A stretch of DNA of 12,175 bases from Anaerolineae bacterium (GTDB lineage Bacteria > Chloroflexota > Anaerolineae > Aggregatilineales > UBA2796), in NCBI GenBank assembly GCA_020851855.1, contig JADZBY010000171.1, positions 1 to 12,175 on the forward strand, read 5' to 3'. A model generated the notes under the pieces. That model was not told where the DNA came from. It made no database searches and saw only the letters and a list, made by a program, of their open reading frames with translations. Positions 11,621-12,175 of the stretch are shown here, in pieces. Within the stretch, counting starts at the first letter, position 1; each line of letters opens with the position of its first letter. The translations under genes and the position numbers were made by a program.

Positions 11621-12175
11621 TCACCCACGCGGGCCATGATCGGGGGCCGCCGGCAGAGGCTCGTCGGTGAACAGGAAGCTCACGATACGCCCCGGCGCGG
11701 CGCGAAACCGGATCGCACCGTTGGGATCGACGGCCAGCGCGCCGCCGGTCGGGGTTTCGTCCAGGCCGAGCACGTGCGCCAGCGCGAAACGCCGCCAGGG
11801 CCGCACGGCGACCTGCGCCGGCCCATCGCCGGGATTCAGGCCGCGCACCACCAGCCCACGCCGGGCCGGGTCTTCGGGCAGTTTCGCGGCCAGGATACGG
11901 AAGCCGTCGCTCGCAGTCACCACGGCCTCAAACTGCGCGCCGAAATCCGGAGCGCCGCCCAGCCTGGCCACCAGCGCCCGCGCCAGACCATCGGCTTCAC
12001 GCGCCAGCCGTTCGCCCTCGGCGACGTTTTCCCCGACGACCGCCAGCCCGTGCAGAAGGGATAACCATGCCCGGCGTAGAATGGCCTGCGGGCGGCGGAT
12101 GAACGGCTCGTCCGGCCTGGGCGGTCTGTCTTCGGCGCGCGCCGCCAGCGGTTCTGCCGCCTCGACCAGCAGCCG
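11621..12175 (-). CDS. C-terminal part of an alpha-mannosidase-like (GH38-type) protein, 5' end outside the window
   Basis: The frame is open from the right edge of the window to the TGA at 11621, giving 184 visible residues; the start is outside. An internal GTG at 11971 is not a start, because the frame continues upstream with the same character. The early part is helical, with a segment RRAWLSLLHGLAVVGEN. The later part, GLVVRGLNPGDGPAQVAVRP through AIRFRAAPGRIVSFLF, resembles the closing beta-sandwich of GH38 alpha-mannosidases, where an R-x-x-N-P segment is followed by a strand ending in P-x-x-I-x-x-x-x. The catalytic domain is not visible, so the activity is unconfirmed. Another carbohydrate-active beta-sandwich protein is possible. 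Its stop is 86 bases before the lipoprotein gene. Confidence 0.55.
   Translation of the reverse strand, partial: RLLVEAAEPLAARAEDRPPRPDEPFIRRPQAILRRAWLSLLHGLAVVGENVAEGERLAREADGLARALVARLGGAPDFGAQFEAVVTASDGFRILAAKLPEDPARRGLVVRGLNPGDGPAQVAVRPWRRFALAHVLGLDETPTGGALAVDPNGAIRFRAAPGRIVSFLFTDEPLPAAPDHGPRG

Overview
This is a GC-rich bacterial chromosome segment. Its gene style fits a member of the Chloroflexota, probably Anaerolineae-like: a SufS/SufU pair, an Hsp20-Lon pair, a WD40 repeat lipoprotein, hairpin-rich GGACCT...AGGTCC repeats, and TGGTACAAT-type promoters. The taxonomic assignment is inference from gene content; no rRNA or other marker gene lies in the window. No phage, insertion sequence, CRISPR array, tRNA or rRNA was recognised.

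Layout. Positions 1-1863 hold a compact + strand operon. It encodes a HAD-type phosphatase (N-terminus outside the window), a GNAT acetyltransferase resembling ArsN2, and a SpoU/TrmH rRNA 2'-O-methyltransferase, with gaps of 2 and 8 bases. From 2144 onward every gene is on the - strand, so positions 1864-2143 separate convergent genes. That gap holds two direct copies of a ~108-bp element, each able to form four hairpins.

The - strand block, listed by rising coordinate (transcription runs the other way), is: a three-part protein of PHP metal-hydrolase domain, AlbA_2/Schlafen-like domain and unknown C-terminal domain; an orphan single-domain response regulator; ATP-dependent protease Lon, coupled by a 9-base gap to an upstream small heat-shock protein; a broken PIN-toxin gene overlapping an intact antitoxin gene; the iron-sulfur scaffold SufU; the cysteine desulfurase SufS; a WD40 repeat lipoprotein; and the C-terminal part of an alpha-mannosidase-like protein running off the right edge.

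How they work together. SufS and SufU form a sulfur-transfer pair for Fe-S cluster assembly. Hsp20 and Lon form a protein quality-control pair (holdase and protease). The antitoxin-PIN pair has decayed: its ATGA start/stop overlap survives, but the toxin is cut to 48 codons, and the hsp20 promoter appears to lie in the remnant. The best candidates for something undescribed are the PHP-AlbA_2 fusion with its extra C-terminal domain and the tandem multi-hairpin repeat next to it. Four very long antisense reading frames opposite the real - strand genes are codon-bias shadows.
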